In this document: piece after piece, positions 8,168 through 17,809 of the stretch
Numbering within the stretch: the stretch's first letter is position 1
Layout of the letters: each line of letters starts with the position of its first letter
Assembly: GCF_000473225.1 (NCBI RefSeq)
Contig: NZ_KI421509.1
Location: forward strand, 3,652,834 to 3,716,833
Direction of reading: 5' to 3'
DNA length: 64,000 nt
Source: Sedimentitalea nanhaiensis DSM 24252
Lineage (GTDB): Bacteria > Pseudomonadota > Alphaproteobacteria > Rhodobacterales > Rhodobacteraceae
Notes under the pieces: model-generated
Told to the model about the DNA's origin: nothing
Seen by the model: the letters and a program-made list of their open reading frames with translations, nothing else
Databases searched by the model: none
Translations under genes and position numbers: made by a program

Positions 8168-9619
8168 ATGGACCAGACCGTCAAGAAAAAGGATTGCTGC
8201 TCATCGAAAGAGGTGAGCGGCGACCAATATGACCTCATCGTCGTGGGAGCCGGCTCGGCCGGGTTCTCTGCCTCGATCACGGCAGCCGAGGCCGGAAAGC
8301 GCGTGGCTCTTGTCGGGCACGGCACCATCGGCGGCACCTGTGTGAACGTTGGCTGCGTGCCATCCAAGGCGATGATCCGCGCCGCCGAGGCGGTCCATGG
8401 CGGCGCGTCCGCTGCCCGGTTTCCGGGCATCTCGCCTTGCGCCCATGCCGTGGACTGGGGTGGCGTGGTGAAAGGCACCGCCGATCTGGTCGAGGAGATG
8501 CGGCAGAAGAAATACATCGACCTGCTGCCCGCCTATGAGAACGTCACTTATATCGAGGAAGGCCCGGCGCGACTGGTCGAGGGTGGCGTCGCTGTCGGAG
8601 GCCGGGTGATATCCGCACCGCGCGTCCTGATTGCCGCCGGGTCTCGCCCGCATATACCTGTAATTGACGGGATCGAGGCCGTGGAGGCGTTGGATTCCTG
8701 GGGACTGCTGACTCTACCCGACCGGCCCGAAAGCATCCTCGTTCTGGGCGGCGGCTATATCGGCTGCGAGCTGGCGCAAATGGCCTCGAGACTGGGTGTG
8801 AAGGTCACGCTAGTGACCCGCTCACGCCTTCTGCCAGGCGCCGAGCCGGAGGTGACCGAGGCGCTGACGGAGGCGCTGAAGGTCGAGGGCATCACGGTCG
8901 AGACCGGTCTTGCTTACGTCTCGGTCGCGAAAGCTGCGGGCGGCGTCAGTCTGACTGTCGAACGGGGTGGCAAGACCGAGGATCTGACCGCCGAACGGCT
9001 GGTTGTGACCACCGGTCGGATCGCCAATTCCGAGAACCTTGGATTGGAAGAGCTTGGCATCGAGACCGATGCGCGCGGCTCGGTCATGGTCGGCCCCGAC
9101 ATGGCGACCACGCGTGCCGGCGTCTGGGCCGCGGGCGATGTCACTGACCGTGACCAGTTCGTCTACATGGCGGCCTATGGTGCCAAGGTGGCGATCAATA
9201 ATGCCCTTGGATTGGAGCAGATGCGCTATGACAACGCGGCGATGCCGTGGGTCGTGTTTACCGACCCACAAGTGGCCGGCGTCGGCCTTTCGGAGGCCGA
9301 GGCCAAGACGGCGGGGTACGACGTCAAGACCAGCGTGATCACGCTCGACAACGTCCCGCGCGCCGCCGCTGCACGCGATACCCACGGCGTGATCAAGCTG
9401 GTGGCCGACGTCAAGACCGACCGCCTGCTGGGCGGTCAGATCGCAGCACCCGAGGGCTCTGAGACCATCCAGACGCTTGCCATGACCCTCAGGTTCGGTA
9501 TGACCGCAGGGGCGCTCGGCGAAACGATCTTCCCATATCTGACCACGGTTGAAGGACTGAAACTGGCCGCACAAACCTTTGACAAGGATGTAGCAAAGCT
9601 CAGCTGCTGCGCGGGGTGA
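8168..9619 (+). CDS. merA: mercuric reductase MerA, short form without NmerA domain
   Basis: Cytoplasmic FAD enzyme reducing Hg(II) to volatile Hg(0) with NADPH. It has an N-terminal FAD motif GAGSAGF, the active-site pair GGTCVNVGCVPSK (about residues 59-64), NADPH-binding GGGYIGCELA, FPYLTTVEGLKLAAQTF with the conserved Tyr, and the mercury-collecting vicinal cysteines in the terminal LSCCAG. Residues at the start contain a separate KKDCCSSK Cys pair but no HMA domain, which explains 483 aa versus about 560. The last step of the operon fed by MerT/MerP/MerF. Confidence 0.96.
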   Translation: MDQTVKKKDCCSSKEVSGDQYDLIVVGAGSAGFSASITAAEAGKRVALVGHGTIGGTCVNVGCVPSKAMIRAAEAVHGGASAARFPGISPCAHAVDWGGVVKGTADLVEEMRQKKYIDLLPAYENVTYIEEGPARLVEGGVAVGGRVISAPRVLIAAGSRPHIPVIDGIEAVEALDSWGLLTLPDRPESILVLGGGYIGCELAQMASRLGVKVTLVTRSRLLPGAEPEVTEALTEALKVEGITVETGLAYVSVAKAAGGVSLTVERGGKTEDLTAERLVVTTGRIANSENLGLEELGIETDARGSVMVGPDMATTRAGVWAAGDVTDRDQFVYMAAYGAKVAINNALGLEQMRYDNAAMPWVVFTDPQVAGVGLSEAEAKTAGYDVKTSVITLDNVPRAAAARDTHGVIKLVADVKTDRLLGGQIAAPEGSETIQTLAMTLRFGMTAGALGETIFPYLTTVEGLKLAAQTFDKDVAKLSCCAG

Positions 9620-9623
9620 GACC

Positions 9624-9983
9624 ATGGCATCAGGCGATAGATCGGACTTCTTGTCGACGCTTCCCGGGGGGCTGATCGGCTGGGGCTTGCCAATCGCCGC
9701 GATGCTCCTGGCGATCGGCGTCCCGCATCCGGTCAAGACCTGGGTCTGGGTCATAGCGCTGATCTGGATGGGAGCAGCTTGTCTTTGGAACGCGCACCGG
9801 TGCAAGCGGCGGCATTGCTTCTGGACCGGACCGTTTTTCTTTGTGATGGCGCTGGCCGTATTGGCTTACGGGTATGGCCTTGTGGACCTGAGAAGCCAGG
9901 GATGGAAGTGGCTGGGTGCGGTGATCGGGATTGGCGCGTGGGCTATCGCGGCCATCACGGAGCGCGAGGGCAGGTATCGTTGA
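9624..9983 (+). CDS. small four-span membrane protein of the mer operon
   Basis: 119-residue inner-membrane protein with about four hydrophobic segments. Between the second and third lies a conserved-looking motif CKRRHCFWTGPFF (about residues 60-72), whose Cys-X4-Cys with His could bind a soft metal. It starts five bases after merA, so it is almost certainly co-transcribed. I recognise the motif type from uncharacterised proteins near mercury and arsenic loci but know no function. A transport or volatilisation accessory role is only a guess. Confidence 0.75.
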   Translation: MASGDRSDFLSTLPGGLIGWGLPIAAMLLAIGVPHPVKTWVWVIALIWMGAACLWNAHRCKRRHCFWTGPFFFVMALAVLAYGYGLVDLRSQGWKWLGAVIGIGAWAIAAITEREGRYR

Positions 9984-10115
9984 TGGACCTTGCGGAACGA
10001 CGACTTTTGACCGTCCCTGTCGGCGTCGCCTACGATTTTGTAGAACACTTGGTCAATCGGCAGGAGAGTGCTGTATCCGCGCGATGGATTATTGGACCAC
10101 TGAGCTTGATACAGG

Positions 10116-12431
10116 TCATAACCGGACCGTCCGCAACCTGAGAGCATTTCCAATTACCGAAACAGAAGAAAGGCTCATCGCAGCGGCTGCAAACATCGGA
10201 GAGATCAATAACCCGAAGAATGGATACAGGATTCCCGCAGCGATCGGAACGCCGGCCGTGTTGTAGATCATCGCGAAGAAGAGGTTCTGCCGGATGTTTC
10301 GCATCGTCGCCAGCGAAAGACGCCGCGCGCGGACAAGTCCATTCAAATCGCCCTTCAACAGCGTGAAGCCGGCGCTCTCAATGGCCACATCTGCACCGGT
10401 TCCCATTGCGATCCCGACGTCCGCCTGTGCCAGGGCAGGCGCGTCATTCACGCCGTCGCCAGCCATCGCGACCTTGCGACCCTCGGCCTGAAGCTCGCGG
10501 ATGATGCGGGCCTTGTCTTCGGGCAAGACATCGGCCCGGACATCATCGATGCCAAGCCGTGACGCGACGGCACGCGCCGTGCGTTCGTTGTCACCTGTCG
10601 CCATGACAATCCGGAAGCCCAGTTCGTGCAGCGCCTTCAATGCGGCGGGCGTCGTTTCCTTGACCGGATCGGCGACACTGACAAGGCCCGCCACGGCGCC
10701 GTCGATGATGACGAACATCACCGTTTCTCCTTCGTCGCGACGGGCGTTAGCAACTTGGCTCGCGGCAGGCGCGTCGATTCCAAGCTCACCAAGCATTCGC
10801 GCGTTCCCAAGAGCGACGGACTTACCGTCCACGCTGCCCTTGACCCCCATGCCGGTGACCGCCTCGAAGTCATGCGCGCTGGCAAGGTCTATCCCGCGCG
10901 CCTCGGCCCCGCGAACAATGGCCTCGGCCAGGGGGTGCTCCGACCCGCGTTCAAGGCTGGCGGCCAGCCGCAGGACCTCTTCCTCGTCATGGCCGTCCTC
11001 GGGAAGGACGGCGGCAAGCTCCGGCTTGCCCATGGTCAATGTGCCGGTCTTGTCGACTATCAGGGTGTCGACCTTCTCGAACGCTTCCAGAGCTTCGGCA
11101 TTCTTGATGAGGACGCCCGCCTGAGCGCCGCGTCCGGTCGCCGTCATGATCGACATCGGTGTCGCGAGCCCGAGCGCACAGGGACAAGCGATGATGAGCA
11201 CCGCAATGGCGGAAACGAGACCATAGGCGAGGGCAGGGGAGGGCCCCCAGATCGACCAGGCAATGAATGAAACGATGGCCACGGCGATCACGGCCGGCAC
11301 GAAATGCCCTGCCACTGCGTCGGCGAGCTTCTGGATGGGCGCGCGCGACCTTTGTGCGGCTGCCACCATCTCGACGATCTGCGCGAGCATCGTGTCCTCA
11401 CCGACGCGTTTCGCTTCGATGATAATGCTGCCAGTGCCGTTGATCGTGGCACCAGTAACGGTATCGCCTGTCACCTTTTCGACCGGCACGGGTTCGCCGG
11501 TGAGCATCGACTCGTCGACAGAGGACCGCCCGTCGATCACTTCGCCATCCACCGGCACTTTCTCGCCCGGTCGTACCCGGATGTGATCGCCGATCTGGAC
11601 ATGCTCAAGCGCTACTTCTTCCTCACTTCCATCGGCACGGATAATTCGGGCGCTCTTGGCGGCAAGGTCGAGCAGAGCTCGAATGGCGGAGCCGGTTCGC
11701 TCACGTGCGCGCAGCTCCAGGATTTGGCCGAGCAGAACCAGCACGACAATCACTGCCCCTGCCTCGAAATAGATGCCGACATTGCCCTGGTCGTCGCGGA
11801 AGCCCGCAGGGAAAAGGCCTGGTGCGATCACCGCGACGGTGCTGAAGGTCCAGGCCGCGATGACGCCCATGGCGATCAGGCTGAACATGTTGAGGTTCAG
11901 CGTGCGGAAGCTCTTCCAGCCTCGCACGAGAAACGGCCAGCCGGCCCAGAGAATGACCGGCGTCGCCAGGATCAGCTCCAGCCAGTGAGCAAGCCTTTCC
12001 CCCGTCCAGTCGCGAATGGGCATGCCGACATAGCCGCCCATCGCGAGCAGGACGACGGGGATGGTCAGCGCCCCGCCAATCCAGAAGCGGCGGGTGAAAT
12101 CAACGAGTTCGGGATTCGGGCCTTCGTCACCAGTGGGCACGCCCTTGGGTTCCAAAGCCATCCCGCAGATCGGGCAGTCACCCGGTCCGACCTGCTCGAT
12201 TTCGGGGTGCATCGGGCAGGTGAAAATCGTTCCCTCGGGCATCGGCTCCGGCGCCGGCCCTGCACCCAAATACGTCTCGGGCTCGGCGTCGAACTTGTCC
12301 TTGCATCGTGACGAGCAGAACAGAAACTCTTCGCCCGCGTGAGTTGATCGGTGTTTGGCTGTCGCGTGATCGACCTTCATCCCGCAGACGGGATCAGTGA
12401 CTTCGCGTGTTTCTGCTTTTTTAGTGTCCAT
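10116..12431 (-). CDS. copA: Cu(I)-exporting P1B-type ATPase CopA
   Basis: Inner-membrane ATPase that pumps cytoplasmic Cu(I) outward. In order: an N-terminal YHS-type cysteine domain ([15 protein letters not shown], residues 10-50), a heavy-metal-binding segment CPMHP...CPICGM (about 70-92), eight membrane spans, the TGE actuator motif, the transport site [10 protein letters not shown] (about residue 415), DKTGT phosphorylation site and [10 protein letters not shown] hinge. The canonical GMTCxxC HMA domain is absent and replaced by the YHS plus CPMHP module. 771 aa. Transcribed from the CueR-type promoter at 12463-12493. Confidence 0.94.
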   Translation of the reverse strand: MDTKKAETREVTDPVCGMKVDHATAKHRSTHAGEEFLFCSSRCKDKFDAEPETYLGAGPAPEPMPEGTIFTCPMHPEIEQVGPGDCPICGMALEPKGVPTGDEGPNPELVDFTRRFWIGGALTIPVVLLAMGGYVGMPIRDWTGERLAHWLELILATPVILWAGWPFLVRGWKSFRTLNLNMFSLIAMGVIAAWTFSTVAVIAPGLFPAGFRDDQGNVGIYFEAGAVIVVLVLLGQILELRARERTGSAIRALLDLAAKSARIIRADGSEEEVALEHVQIGDHIRVRPGEKVPVDGEVIDGRSSVDESMLTGEPVPVEKVTGDTVTGATINGTGSIIIEAKRVGEDTMLAQIVEMVAAAQRSRAPIQKLADAVAGHFVPAVIAVAIVSFIAWSIWGPSPALAYGLVSAIAVLIIACPCALGLATPMSIMTATGRGAQAGVLIKNAEALEAFEKVDTLIVDKTGTLTMGKPELAAVLPEDGHDEEEVLRLAASLERGSEHPLAEAIVRGAEARGIDLASAHDFEAVTGMGVKGSVDGKSVALGNARMLGELGIDAPAASQVANARRDEGETVMFVIIDGAVAGLVSVADPVKETTPAALKALHELGFRIVMATGDNERTARAVASRLGIDDVRADVLPEDKARIIRELQAEGRKVAMAGDGVNDAPALAQADVGIAMGTGADVAIESAGFTLLKGDLNGLVRARRLSLATMRNIRQNLFFAMIYNTAGVPIAAGILYPFFGLLISPMFAAAAMSLSSVSVIGNALRLRTVRL

Positions 12432-12462
12432 GTCAGGTTCCTTCGGCAGGCTGCTGACAATT

Positions 12463-12493
12463 CACTTAATGCTTCTAGTTGCTGGAAGGTCAA
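12463..12493 (-). promoter_or_regulatory. CueR-type promoter of copA
   Basis: On the minus strand -35 TTGACC (12493-12488), 19-bp spacer TTCCAGCAACTAGAAGCAT, and -10 TAAGTG (12468-12463). The TTGACCTTCC opening and the dyad are those of known CueR operators. It lies about 30 bp upstream of the copA start. Confidence 0.85.
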
Positions 12494-12543
12494 TAGAAGC
12501 CTGCACCCTTTCAAATGTTCGATCCCAGACGCGGCCTCCAACC

Positions 12544-12557
12544 TTCCAGCGCTGGAA
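12544..12557. promoter_or_regulatory. perfect CueR-like palindrome without clear promoter hexamers
   Basis: ACCTTCCAGCGCTGGAA contains a 14-bp perfect palindrome TTCCAGCGCTGGAA, close to CueR operator halves. Neither strand has a good -35/-10 pair at 19-bp spacing (plus strand CCAACC and AACCAA). It lies 62 bp before the Met-rich microprotein at 12619 and could be a weak copper-responsive site. Confidence 0.45.
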
Positions 12558-12618
12558 ATTGAAACCAAATGCCAATGACTTAGTTGAACCGGTAGCAACT
12601 GAAAGAAGGAATAAGATC

Positions 12619-12738
12619 ATGATGGATGGTGGAATGATGGGTGGCGGCATGATGCTTGGCATGGGAATCGTCTGGCTTCTTGTCATCGTGGTGCTGGTTC
12701 TCGCGATCATTGCGCTGGTGAAATACTTGCGCACATAG
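12619..12738 (+). CDS. Met-rich single-pass microprotein (39 aa)
   Basis: Short frame MMDGGMMGGGMMLGMG followed by one hydrophobic helix and the C-terminal tail ALVKYLRT. GAAGGA stands 7 nt before the ATG. Seven methionines in the first 15 residues suggest Cu(I) binding at the membrane face. A paralogue with the same tail lies at 19256. A CueR-like palindrome lies upstream and an SDR/VKOR gene downstream by 20 bp. Function unknown; a copper buffer or a small subunit of a membrane complex is plausible. Confidence 0.65.
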   Translation: MMDGGMMGGGMMLGMGIVWLLVIVVLVLAIIALVKYLRT

Positions 12739-12758
12739 CGGAAAGCCGGAGTGTCTCC

Positions 12759-15319
12759 ATGGCGGATGAAAGCAAGCCAGTCGTCATTGTCACGGGGTCG
12801 AGCGGGTATCTCGGGTCCGCGGTGGTGCGGCGGTGCGGCGATTACACGGTTGCTACCGCGTCGTCGGACTTGACCGGTATTCGCCGCCCCATCCGCCGCA
12901 TCAGGCCGAGTGCGTCTGCTTCGACATCACCGATCAGGCAAGTGTCGATACCGCGCTTGATCGTGTGCGGCTGGCTTACGGCGACAGGATTGCCGCCTGC
13001 ATTCACCTTGCGGGCTATTTCGATCTCAGCGGCGAGGATGATCCGGCGTATGATGCCGTTACGGTCGAAGGCTCAAAACGGCTGATGAAGGGTCTTCAGG
13101 GGTTTGAGCTTGAACAGTTCGTCTTCGCTTCCACCATGCTTGCCCATGCGCCGACCGAGCCGGGGGAGCCGATAGACGAGGATCATCCTCTCGATCCCAG
13201 GTTTCCTTACCGCGCATCCAAGGTGCGCACGGAGAAGGTACTGCGCGAGGTAAGGGGCGACGAGAAACTCGTGCTGATGCGCCCCGCCGGTATCTACGAT
13301 GACAACGGGCAGTCGACTTTTCTGACCCACCAGATCGCCCGCATTCACGAACGACGATTCAGCGGCAAGGTTTATCCTGGCGATCTGTCGCGCGGGCAGG
13401 CGTTCCTGCATCTCGACGATTTTCTAGACGCGGTGGAACGTATCGTTGATCGGCGCGTCAAGCTGCCGGACGTTTTTCCGGTGCTACTGGGCGAGGCCGA
13501 CCCGATCCCGTTCGGAGAATTGCAGCGACTGATCGGACGCGAACTGCATGGCGAAGACTGGATCACGTGGAACGTGCCGCCCCAACTGGCCAAGCTCGGC
13601 GCCTGGACGGAAAACAAGGTATTTGGCGAGGATGCTTTCATCCGGGCGTGGATGGTCGATATTTCCAGCGATCATTATGAACTCGACCTGTCCGCCGCGA
13701 AGAAGCTTCTGGGCTGGGCTCCTCAGCACAGCCTGCGCGAGGACATGCCGGGCATCCTTCAGCGCCTGAAGGACGATCCCTACGAATGGTACGAAGCGAA
13801 CGGGTTGAACGCGGCGCGGGTCTCGGCGGCCAAGGTCGAGAACGCCGTGGCTGAAGAGGCTGCCGAGAAGGCACCGACCGAGTCCGAAGCGAAGGAGAAC
13901 AGGCGCGAGCACGACGAGCATATGCGGCAGATGCATTTCTCGATGCTCTGGGTGCATTGGCTGGTCATGGCGCTCGGCCTGTGGCTGGCTACCGCGCCAT
14001 CGGTTTTCGGCACCTTCGATCAGACCGAATTCAGCGCGGCGGTCCAGCGCGTGACGGAGGATCGCGGGCTGTGGGCCGCCGCCACGCGCAGTTGGCTGAC
14101 CGCGTGGAACAATGTCTTCACCGGACTTGCCATCATGGTCTTTGCCGCCCTGTCGCTGCGCCATGGTAACGGCTGGGCGCAATGGGCGAATGCAGCACTG
14201 GGCGTCTGGCTGCTGGCCGCGCCGCTGGTGTTCTGGACGCCAAACGCGGCCGTCTATGCCAATGACACGCTGATCGGCGCGCTGGTGATCGCACTGACGA
14301 TCCTGATCCCGATGATGCCGGGGATGTCGCGTGAGGGGATGATGGACGATACCGACATCCCGCCCGGCTGGACTTATTGCCCTTCCACATACGTCCAGCG
14401 CCTGCCGATCATCGCGCTCGGTGTCGTGGGCTTCATCCTGTCGCGCATCCTGTCGGCCTACCAGCTCGGCCATGTAGACGGCGTGTGGGAGCCGTTCTTT
14501 TCATCGCCGGTCGCGCTGAATGGCACCGAATACATCATCACCTCCGATGTCTCAAAAGCCTGGCCCATTGCCGACGGCGGCCTTGGCGCGATGAGTTACA
14601 TGTTCGAAATCATGATGGGCGTCATGGGCAGCCGCCTTCGCTGGCGCACGATGCCCTGGATGGTCGCACTGTTCGGCATCGTCGTCGGGCCGCTCGGTGT
14701 GGTCAGCATTTATTTCATCATCATCCAGCCGATCACCATCGGCACCTATTGCACGATCTGCCTGATGGCGGCGCTGGCCATGCTGATCATGATCCCATTC
14801 TCACTCGATGAAATCGTCGCGATGGTCCAGTTCATGGTCTGGAATACGCGCCGGGGCAGACCGTTCTGGCGCGCGTTCTTCAGGGGCGATGCTCTGCCCG
14901 GTGGTACAACGGGGGGCGAAATGAGTTTCGACGCGCGACCGATGCAGATTTTCCGACAAAGCGCGCGGGGCGTTACCGTTCCATGGACACTCGGGCTGAG
15001 TGCTGGGATCGGGGCCTTCCTGATGCTGTCGCGCGCAATCTTCGGTAACGAAGCGGCAATGGCGAACAGCGATCACCTGCTGGGCGCACTGGTCCTGACT
15101 ACAGCGGTCATCGCCTGGGCCGAGGTCGCGCGTCCTCTGCGGTTCCTCAACATCCTCTTCGGCCTCTGGCTCGTCATCGCGCCCTGGTCCCTGGACGGAG
15201 GCACGGTGTCAGGCAGCCTTGTCGGTATCCTCGCCGGTATCGCTCTCATCGCGCTCAGCCTGCCGCGCGGGAAGCGCAGCGAGGAACACTATGGGAGTTG
15301 GGACAGGTTTATTGTTTGA
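12759..15319 (+). pseudogene. SDR epimerase-SPW-VKOR fusion protein, frameshifted near the start
   Basis: The ATG at 12759 opens a Rossmann start (VVIVTGSSGYLGSAVVRR), but an 8-bp tandem duplication at 12825-12840 throws the frame off. Removing one copy joins it to an 828-residue frame and gives about 850 aa. That frame has an extended-SDR domain (to about residue 330), an acidic linker, membrane segments with SPW-like repeats, and a VKOR-like domain with the redox motif TYCTIC, then more SPW spans. Such a protein could oxidise periplasmic thiols. A GTG at 12833 would allow a product lacking the nucleotide-binding loop, but no RBS supports it. The membrane half might still be made if reinitiation occurs. 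Confidence 0.75.
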
Positions 15320-15350
15320 AGGGTAATCACAAAAAAGTATCCGAGTGTTC

Positions 15351-15381
15351 TTGACCTTCCAGTAGGTGGAAGCCCTATCTA
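15351..15381 (+). promoter_or_regulatory. CueR-type promoter of cueR
   Basis: -35 TTGACC (15351-15356), 19-bp spacer TTCCAGTAGGTGGAAGCCC, -10 TATCTA (15376-15381). It matches the copA promoter in architecture and half-sites and implies copper-dependent autoregulation. Transcription would begin near 15388, which fixes the cueR start at 15408. Confidence 0.85.
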
Positions 15382-15407
15382 GTGTTTCAAGGAGAGGATT
15401 GTCAGCC

Positions 15408-15845
15408 ATGAACATTGGAAATGTTTCGGAACAGAGCGGATTGCCGGCGAAAACGATCCGGTATTACGAGGATATAGGACTCGTGCAACCGTCGCGGCGT
15501 GAAAACGGGTACCGCGATTTCGCTGTTCAGGATCTGCACAAGCTGGCGTTTCTCGGCCGGGCGCGGTCATTGGGTTTCAGCATCGATGAATGTCGCACGC
15601 TGTTGTCATTGTACGAGGACCGCGAGCGGTCCAGCGCCGACGTCAAGGCGATCGCACAAAGCCATCTCGCGCGGGTGGACCAAAAAATCGAGGAGTTGCA
15701 GGCGCTGAGCGCGACGCTTCGTGATCTCGTTGTTCGGTGTCATGGCGATGATCGTCCGGACTGCCCGATAATGGATGATCTGACGCGTTCCGACGTCCGG
15801 AGACGCGAAAACATCCCGCTGGAACAACCCTCTGAACACTGGTAA
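15408..15845 (+). CDS. cueR: Cu(I)-responsive transcriptional regulator CueR
   Basis: MerR-family activator of copper export genes. N-terminal winged helix (TIRYYEDIGLVQPS), dimerisation helix, and the metal loop CHGDDRPDCP near residue 115, the CueR-type pair of cysteines for linear Cu(I) binding. 145 aa. The start at 15408 has GGAGAGGA 10-17 nt upstream and lies downstream of the promoter; an upstream in-frame GTG at 15366 would overlap the -10 element. Likely controls its own promoter and that of copA. Confidence 0.9.
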   Translation: MNIGNVSEQSGLPAKTIRYYEDIGLVQPSRRENGYRDFAVQDLHKLAFLGRARSLGFSIDECRTLLSLYEDRERSSADVKAIAQSHLARVDQKIEELQALSATLRDLVVRCHGDDRPDCPIMDDLTRSDVRRRENIPLEQPSEHW

Positions 15846-15854
15846 ATTAGCCGC

Positions 15855-16196
15855 ATGCACTTTGTCGCCCGCCTCATCATGATAGCCGTCCTTGCCGCCT
15901 TCGCGGTAAGCTCGGTTGCGCATGCGGCCGGTTCGGCCAGGATGGCATCTGAAATGATCGCAGCCGGAGTTGAAATGGCAGGTGTCGGCTGCGAGGCATG
16001 TGATGACGATACGGCGGGAACCTTGGGCGTCGCATGTGATTTTGTCTGCAACTCAGCGGCCGCCGCCGCGGTCGTGGAAGCGTCGGCGGAACTTGGTCCA
16101 CTTGCAGTTTCGAGCGCTCATGGACTGCCGATCGCGCGGGATCTTCGCGGTCTGACCAGCCCACCTGCCAAACAGCCTCCAAAAATCCTTCTCTGA
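15855..16196 (+). CDS. small exported Cys-containing protein
   Basis: 113 aa with a signal peptide (cleavage about residue 24, after AHA) and a Cys-rich acidic stretch GCEACDDDT...CDFVCNS (about residues 46-67). The four cysteines could bind copper or form disulfides in the periplasm. Starts nine bases after cueR and so may share its promoter. No family recognised. Confidence 0.65.
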   Translation: MHFVARLIMIAVLAAFAVSSVAHAAGSARMASEMIAAGVEMAGVGCEACDDDTAGTLGVACDFVCNSAAAAAVVEASAELGPLAVSSAHGLPIARDLRGLTSPPAKQPPKILL

Positions 16197-16198
16197 TC

Positions 16199-16232
16199 TG
16201 ACACGCGCCGCGGTTTCGCGGCCGCAGTGTCA
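16199..16232. other. stem-loop between the Cys-rich gene and the multicopper oxidase
   Basis: TGACAC pairs with GTGTCA, and inside it GCCGCG pairs with CGCGGC around a GTTT-type loop. The hairpin is strong and GC-rich but has no T-run. It could attenuate read-through from the cueR promoter into the oxidase gene. Confidence 0.5.
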
Positions 16233-16337
16233 TGCCGTGACGCCGGAGCAATGCCGCTCCGCGTTGCAGGTATTCCCCAACCGCAGTTGCCGCTTTGGCT
16301 CCGGCGGAGGACCGAATTATCAGAGAGCCCCAGACCG

Positions 16338-17789
16338 ATGTCTTTGAAATGCAAACCTACCGTGACGCGCCGCGCCTTTGTCGCGTCGTCGCTCGCGGGT
16401 GTCATGTCCACCACTCTGCCTTTTCCGGGGGCGGCGGAAGCCGCCACCCAGAAATTCTCGCTCCGGGCCGCACAGGGAAGAACAAGGATTGTTCCTGAGC
16501 CACATTCCGACACCGCGGCCTGGTGCTACAACGGCAAGGTACCGGGCCCGGAGATCCGCATCCGGCAAGGCGAACGCCTGCAGGTCGAGGTTACCAACGA
16601 CCTTGCAGAGGAAACCACCGTGCATTGGCATGGTATCCGGCTTCCGAACGCAATGGACGGGGTGCCGCACCTTACACAGGTGCCGATCGCCCCGGGCGAC
16701 AAGTTCGTCTATGAATTCGATGCAGTCGATGCCGGCACCTTCTGGTATCACCCACATCAGCGCAGCTTCGAGCAGGTCGGGCGCGGTCTCTACGGTCCCC
16801 TTATCGTCGAGGAGGCCAATCCCCCTCGTGTCGACCGCGAAGTTACCTGGGTGCTGGACGACTGGCGACTGACCGACGACGCATCGATTTCTGACGATTT
16901 CGGCAATGCCCATGACGTGAGTCACGCGGGCCGCCTCGGCAACACCGTGACGATCAACGGTCTTGTGCCGGAGACATTCGAGGTGGCATCAGGGGAGCGG
17001 ATCCGCCTCCGCCTGATTAACGCCGCGAATGCCCGGATCTTCGCGCTCGATTTCGGGGACCATACACCGCGCATCATCGCGCTCGACGGCCAACCCGTCA
17101 CGCCACATGACCCGCCGGGCGGTCTTGTCGTTCTTGGACCCGCAATGCGCGCCGACGTAATCCTGGATTGCATCGGTGAGCCCGGCGCGCAAGCCCAGCT
17201 TGTAGACCGTGCCTATCGCGGGAACGATTTTCGAGTCCTCGATTTCACCTACGCTGATACCGCCCTGCGCGAGGCTACACCGGACTGGCCGATCACACTG
17301 CCAGTCAACCCTATTCCCGAACCAGACCTGAGTTCTGCGCAGCGTCATGAGGTGACGTTCACCGGCGGGATGATGGGCATGATGGTGGAGCGGGAGATGG
17401 GCCTGGAGCCGCGTGGAGGCATGATGGGCGGCGGGATGATGGGCATGATGCATGACGGACGCGGCATCTGGTTCGTCAACGGAAAAGCCGCCGAGGGGCA
17501 TGTGCTCGACCCGTTCCTGACGCTTAAACGCGACGCAAGTCACATTCTGGAAATGACCAACGCGACCGCTTTTGATCACCCGATTCATCTGCACGGCCAC
17601 TCATTCCGCGTAATCAGCCGAAACGGTGCGCCGACGCCGCATCGGGAATGGCAGGACACGGTGCTCATGGCGCCCCGCGAACGGGTCGAGATCGCCTTCG
17701 TCGCCGACAACCTCGGCGACTGGATGTTCCACTGCCACATTCTCGAACACCAGGCTGCGGGAATGATGGGCGTGATCCGCGTCGCATGA
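16338..17789 (+). CDS. Tat-exported multicopper oxidase (CueO/CopA-type)
   Basis: Periplasmic oxidase that converts Cu(I) to less toxic Cu(II) with oxygen. Start at 16338 gives a twin-arginine signal (TRRAFVASSLAG, residues about 10-21). Copper ligand motifs are all present: HWHG, WYHPH, HPIHLHGHSF and HCHILEHQAAGMM. A Met-rich insert (MMGMMVEREMG and GGMMGGGMMGMM, about residues 343-370) resembles the cuprous-oxidase Met-rich helix region of CueO. 483 aa. The next gene, also Tat-exported, starts 20 bp on. Confidence 0.94.
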   Translation: MSLKCKPTVTRRAFVASSLAGVMSTTLPFPGAAEAATQKFSLRAAQGRTRIVPEPHSDTAAWCYNGKVPGPEIRIRQGERLQVEVTNDLAEETTVHWHGIRLPNAMDGVPHLTQVPIAPGDKFVYEFDAVDAGTFWYHPHQRSFEQVGRGLYGPLIVEEANPPRVDREVTWVLDDWRLTDDASISDDFGNAHDVSHAGRLGNTVTINGLVPETFEVASGERIRLRLINAANARIFALDFGDHTPRIIALDGQPVTPHDPPGGLVVLGPAMRADVILDCIGEPGAQAQLVDRAYRGNDFRVLDFTYADTALREATPDWPITLPVNPIPEPDLSSAQRHEVTFTGGMMGMMVEREMGLEPRGGMMGGGMMGMMHDGRGIWFVNGKAAEGHVLDPFLTLKRDASHILEMTNATAFDHPIHLHGHSFRVISRNGAPTPHREWQDTVLMAPRERVEIAFVADNLGDWMFHCHILEHQAAGMMGVIRVA

Positions 17790-17809
17790 GCTCCGGAGGA
17801 GGACAAGAT

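Noticed and set aside
11304..12311. 335-residue plus-strand frame
   Set aside because: Antisense to copA, His/Arg-rich shadow without motifs.
13484..14473. 329-residue minus-strand frame
   Set aside because: Antisense to the SDR-VKOR gene, no start signal or family.
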